Shown here piece by piece: positions 5,197 to 6,597 of a stretch of 6,597 bases of DNA. The DNA lies in the NCBI GenBank assembly GCA_003164275.1, contig PLSY01000272.1:1-6597 (forward strand), written 5' to 3'. The position numbers and the translations under genes are program-made. Source of the stretch: Acidimicrobiaceae bacterium. GTDB lineage: Bacteria; Actinomycetota; Acidimicrobiia; Acidimicrobiales; RAAP-2. Every line of letters starts with the position of its first letter. Within the stretch, counting starts at the first letter, position 1. A model generated the notes under the pieces. It saw nothing but the letters and a program-made list of their open reading frames with translations. It did not search any database and was not told the origin of the DNA.

Positions 5197-6135
5197 ATGG
5201 CACGGACAATCTGGAAGGGCTCACTCAACTTTGGACTGGTGAATGTCCCGGTCGGCCTCTATCCGGCCACCCAGGACAAGGCCATTCACTTCAATCAGTT
5301 CGAATCTGGCACCTCTGATCGGGTCCGGTACAAAAAGGTAAATGAACGGACCGGAAATGAAGTGGCCAACGGGGACATCGTCAAGGGCTACGACCTAGGC
5401 GGCGGCGAGTACGTGATGGTGTCGGACGAGGAACTCGAAGCAGCAGAGCCCGAGCGTTCGCGCATGGTAGAGATCACCGACTTCGTGGACTTGGCGGCCA
5501 TCGACCCGGTGTACTTTCGAACGACCTACTACCTGGCACCGGAGGGAGAGGCGGCGGGCAAGGCCTATGCCCTCTTGCGTCAGGTGATGAGGAACACGAA
5601 CAAAGTAGCCATTGGCACCCTGGTCATGCGGAACAAGGAGTACCCGGTGGCCATCCGGCCGGATGACGAAGTGCTGAAGCTCGAGACCATGTACTTCGCT
5701 GACGAGGTCAGGTCGCCGAGCAAGGAACTTCCCGATCTCCCGACGACGGTAGACCTGACGGAGCGGGAAATCTCCATGGCTCAGCTATTGCTCGAGTCCA
5801 TGCAGGCGGAATGGGATCCCGAGCAGTACCACGACACGCACCGGGAAAAGGTCGAGGCGATGATCGAGGAGAAGCGACAAGGCAACGAGATCGTGGCCAA
5901 CGTCGACTCGGCCCCGGCGGCCACACCAGTCGTCGATCTGATGGCGGCGCTGAGTGCCAGCGTGAGGACCGCGCAATCCAGCCGAGTCTCGGCCATCCGG
6001 CCTTCCACAACCAAGGTGCCAGCAAAGAAGCCGGCGGACAGGTCAGCCAAGCGGGCCGCCGCGGTCGGCAAGGCTCCGGCAAAGAAGGTCACACCCAAGG
6101 CTACGAAGCCTCCGGCACGACGCAAAGCCTCCTAA
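5197..6135 (+). CDS. ku: Ku protein, DNA end-binding factor of bacterial non-homologous end joining
   Basis: The product has 312 residues. It is a homodimeric ring that threads onto double-strand breaks and recruits ligase D. The N-terminus MARTIWKGSLNFGLVNVPVGLY is the Ku signature and sets the start at ATG 5197. A TTG at 5188 in the same frame would add only three residues. The Ku core continues through YKKVNERTG (45-53), FVDLAAIDPVYFRTTYYLAP (96-115), the helix YALLRQVMRNTNKVAIG (124-140) and YPVAIRP (149-155). Then come the family segment YHDTHREKVEAMIEEKRQGNE (211-231) and VVDLMAALSASV (245-256), the usual end of the minimal ligase-interacting region. Residues about 272-312 form a K/A/P/R-rich tail (PAKKPADRSAKRAA and onwards) typical of actinobacterial Ku and thought to aid DNA binding. 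No ligD is in the window. No ribosome-binding site is obvious, so translation may be leaderless or weakly initiated. Confidence 0.96.
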   Translation: MARTIWKGSLNFGLVNVPVGLYPATQDKAIHFNQFESGTSDRVRYKKVNERTGNEVANGDIVKGYDLGGGEYVMVSDEELEAAEPERSRMVEITDFVDLAAIDPVYFRTTYYLAPEGEAAGKAYALLRQVMRNTNKVAIGTLVMRNKEYPVAIRPDDEVLKLETMYFADEVRSPSKELPDLPTTVDLTEREISMAQLLLESMQAEWDPEQYHDTHREKVEAMIEEKRQGNEIVANVDSAPAATPVVDLMAALSASVRTAQSSRVSAIRPSTTKVPAKKPADRSAKRAAAVGKAPAKKVTPKATKPPARRKAS

Positions 6136-6140
6136 TCGTG

Positions 6141-6187
6141 CCGAGTGGCTTGGATCGGCTCCTGTCGACAAGTGCGGGAGCACTCGG
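6141..6187. repeat. Inverted repeat after ku
   Basis: CCGAGTG (6141-6147) and CACTCGG (6181-6187) are exact reverse complements separated by 33 bases. They lie just past the ku stop, in the gap before the convergent 98-codon ORF. The long loop and lack of a T run make terminator function uncertain. Confidence 0.3.
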
Positions 6188-6266
6188 CCTTCGCCGGCAT
6201 CGGGGTGAGGCGGACACCACTCGAGACCGGCTGGGCGCACGGGTCAGGCCTCTTGGACTGGAGCGG

Positions 6267-6563
6267 CTACTGACCAGCCTGTCGGTCTGAAGCAAAGCTC
6301 CCACTCGGTCCTCTCACGACCGCGTGAAGAATGTCGAAGCTTCTGCGCGAAGGGTTTTGTCCGGTGACTCGGTTGATCTCGTGATTGAACCTTTGTGAGA
6401 CCTCATCGGAGCCCTCCAGACCCTCATCCCAGTACGACATGGCGATGATCTCCGATCGGTCACCACGATCTGCCTTAAGACGATCTGCCTTAAGCACCGT
6501 CAAGCCGAGAAAGTGGCACAGGTCGTAAAAGCTCAGCAACACTTCTCGTCTGACGATGTCCAT
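6267..6563 (-). CDS. Hypothetical protein with an in-frame LKADR duplication
   Basis: The 98-residue frame starts at ATG 6563 and is bounded upstream by an in-frame TAA at 6592-6594, so the start lies inside the window. The first 24 residues (MDIVRREVLLSFYDLCHFLG, then LTVL) look like an amphipathic or weakly hydrophobic helix, not a clear membrane span. Residues 24-33 are LKADR twice, from an exact 15-bp tandem duplication. The middle (EIIAMSYWDEGLEG, about 38-51) has a natural amino-acid mix. The last 15 residues (GPSGSFASDRQAGQ) look like unconstrained sequence. I recognise no family. It converges with ku across a 131-base gap, and no ribosome-binding site is evident. Natural composition in the first 80 residues and lack of a better competing frame favour a real gene, but it could be a truncated remnant. 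Confidence 0.45.
   Translation of the reverse strand: MDIVRREVLLSFYDLCHFLGLTVLKADRLKADRGDRSEIIAMSYWDEGLEGSDEVSQRFNHEINRVTGQNPSRRSFDILHAVVRGPSGSFASDRQAGQ
6465..6494 (-). repeat. Exact 15-bp tandem duplication (2 copies)
   Basis: ACGATCTGCCTTAAG occurs at 6465-6479 and again at 6480-6494 with no mismatch. On the minus strand it encodes LKADR twice and keeps the reading frame. Perfect identity suggests a recent event, such as replication slippage. Confidence 0.85.
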
Positions 6564-6569
6564 GATGTC

Positions 6570-6585
6570 GGGAACTGAGGTTCCC
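6570..6585. promoter_or_regulatory. Perfect short hairpin upstream of the 98-residue ORF
   Basis: GGGAAC (6570-6575) and GTTCCC (6580-6585) form a six-base-pair stem around a four-base loop, six bases before the ATG of the minus-strand ORF. An A/T-rich TAATTC lies just beyond it on the minus strand. It could be an operator or a 5'-leader stem-loop. Function is not shown by the sequence. Confidence 0.35.
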
Positions 6586-6597
6586 CAGAATTAGTGG

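Overview
The window looks like chromosomal or accessory DNA from a high-GC actinobacterium. The coding frames are G/C-rich at third positions, and the Ku protein carries the lysine/alanine/proline-rich tail common in Actinomycetota. An RsbW-type anti-sigma ATPase sits behind a possible SigF/SigB-like promoter, and one or two genes look leaderless. No rRNA, tRNA, CRISPR array or recognisable insertion sequence was seen, and the genus cannot be named from the sequence.

Left edge (1-1275, minus strand): a tight module reads leftwards. It holds a small MerR-like HTH frame, a winged-helix protein with a DUF6922-like C-terminus, and an AbiEii/DUF1814-type nucleotidyltransferase cut by the window edge. 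Each junction is a 4-base stop/start overlap (GTGA, then ATGA). This is a probable toxin-antitoxin or abortive-infection module. The two regulator frames read like one regulator broken by a single-base frameshift.

Middle (1261-3384): about 0.9 kb with no gene I can support is followed by two small plus-strand genes, a predicted lipoprotein and a two-helix membrane protein of the PLDc_N type. Another roughly 0.5 kb without a supported gene follows. It contains a GTTT-N16-GGGTAC motif about 100 bases before the next gene.

Centre-right (3385-4683): an anti-sigma/SpoIIAB-like ATPase on the plus strand converges with a SAM-dependent methyltransferase on the minus strand. The methyltransferase is frameshifted near 4139. 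Restoring one base gives a normal-length protein of about 223 residues ending at 4013. Without it, the frame runs on into the antisense of the ATPase gene.

Right (4684-6597): a roughly 0.5 kb intergenic stretch contains a strong hairpin. It is followed by ku (non-homologous end joining, no ligD in the window) and a convergent unknown 98-residue ORF. That ORF has a 15-bp in-frame tandem duplication and a small perfect hairpin just upstream of its start.

The genes do not form one pathway. The strongest candidates for further interest are the three-frame AbiEii module, the two independent single-base lesions, and the possible stress-sigma promoter in front of the orphan anti-sigma ATPase.
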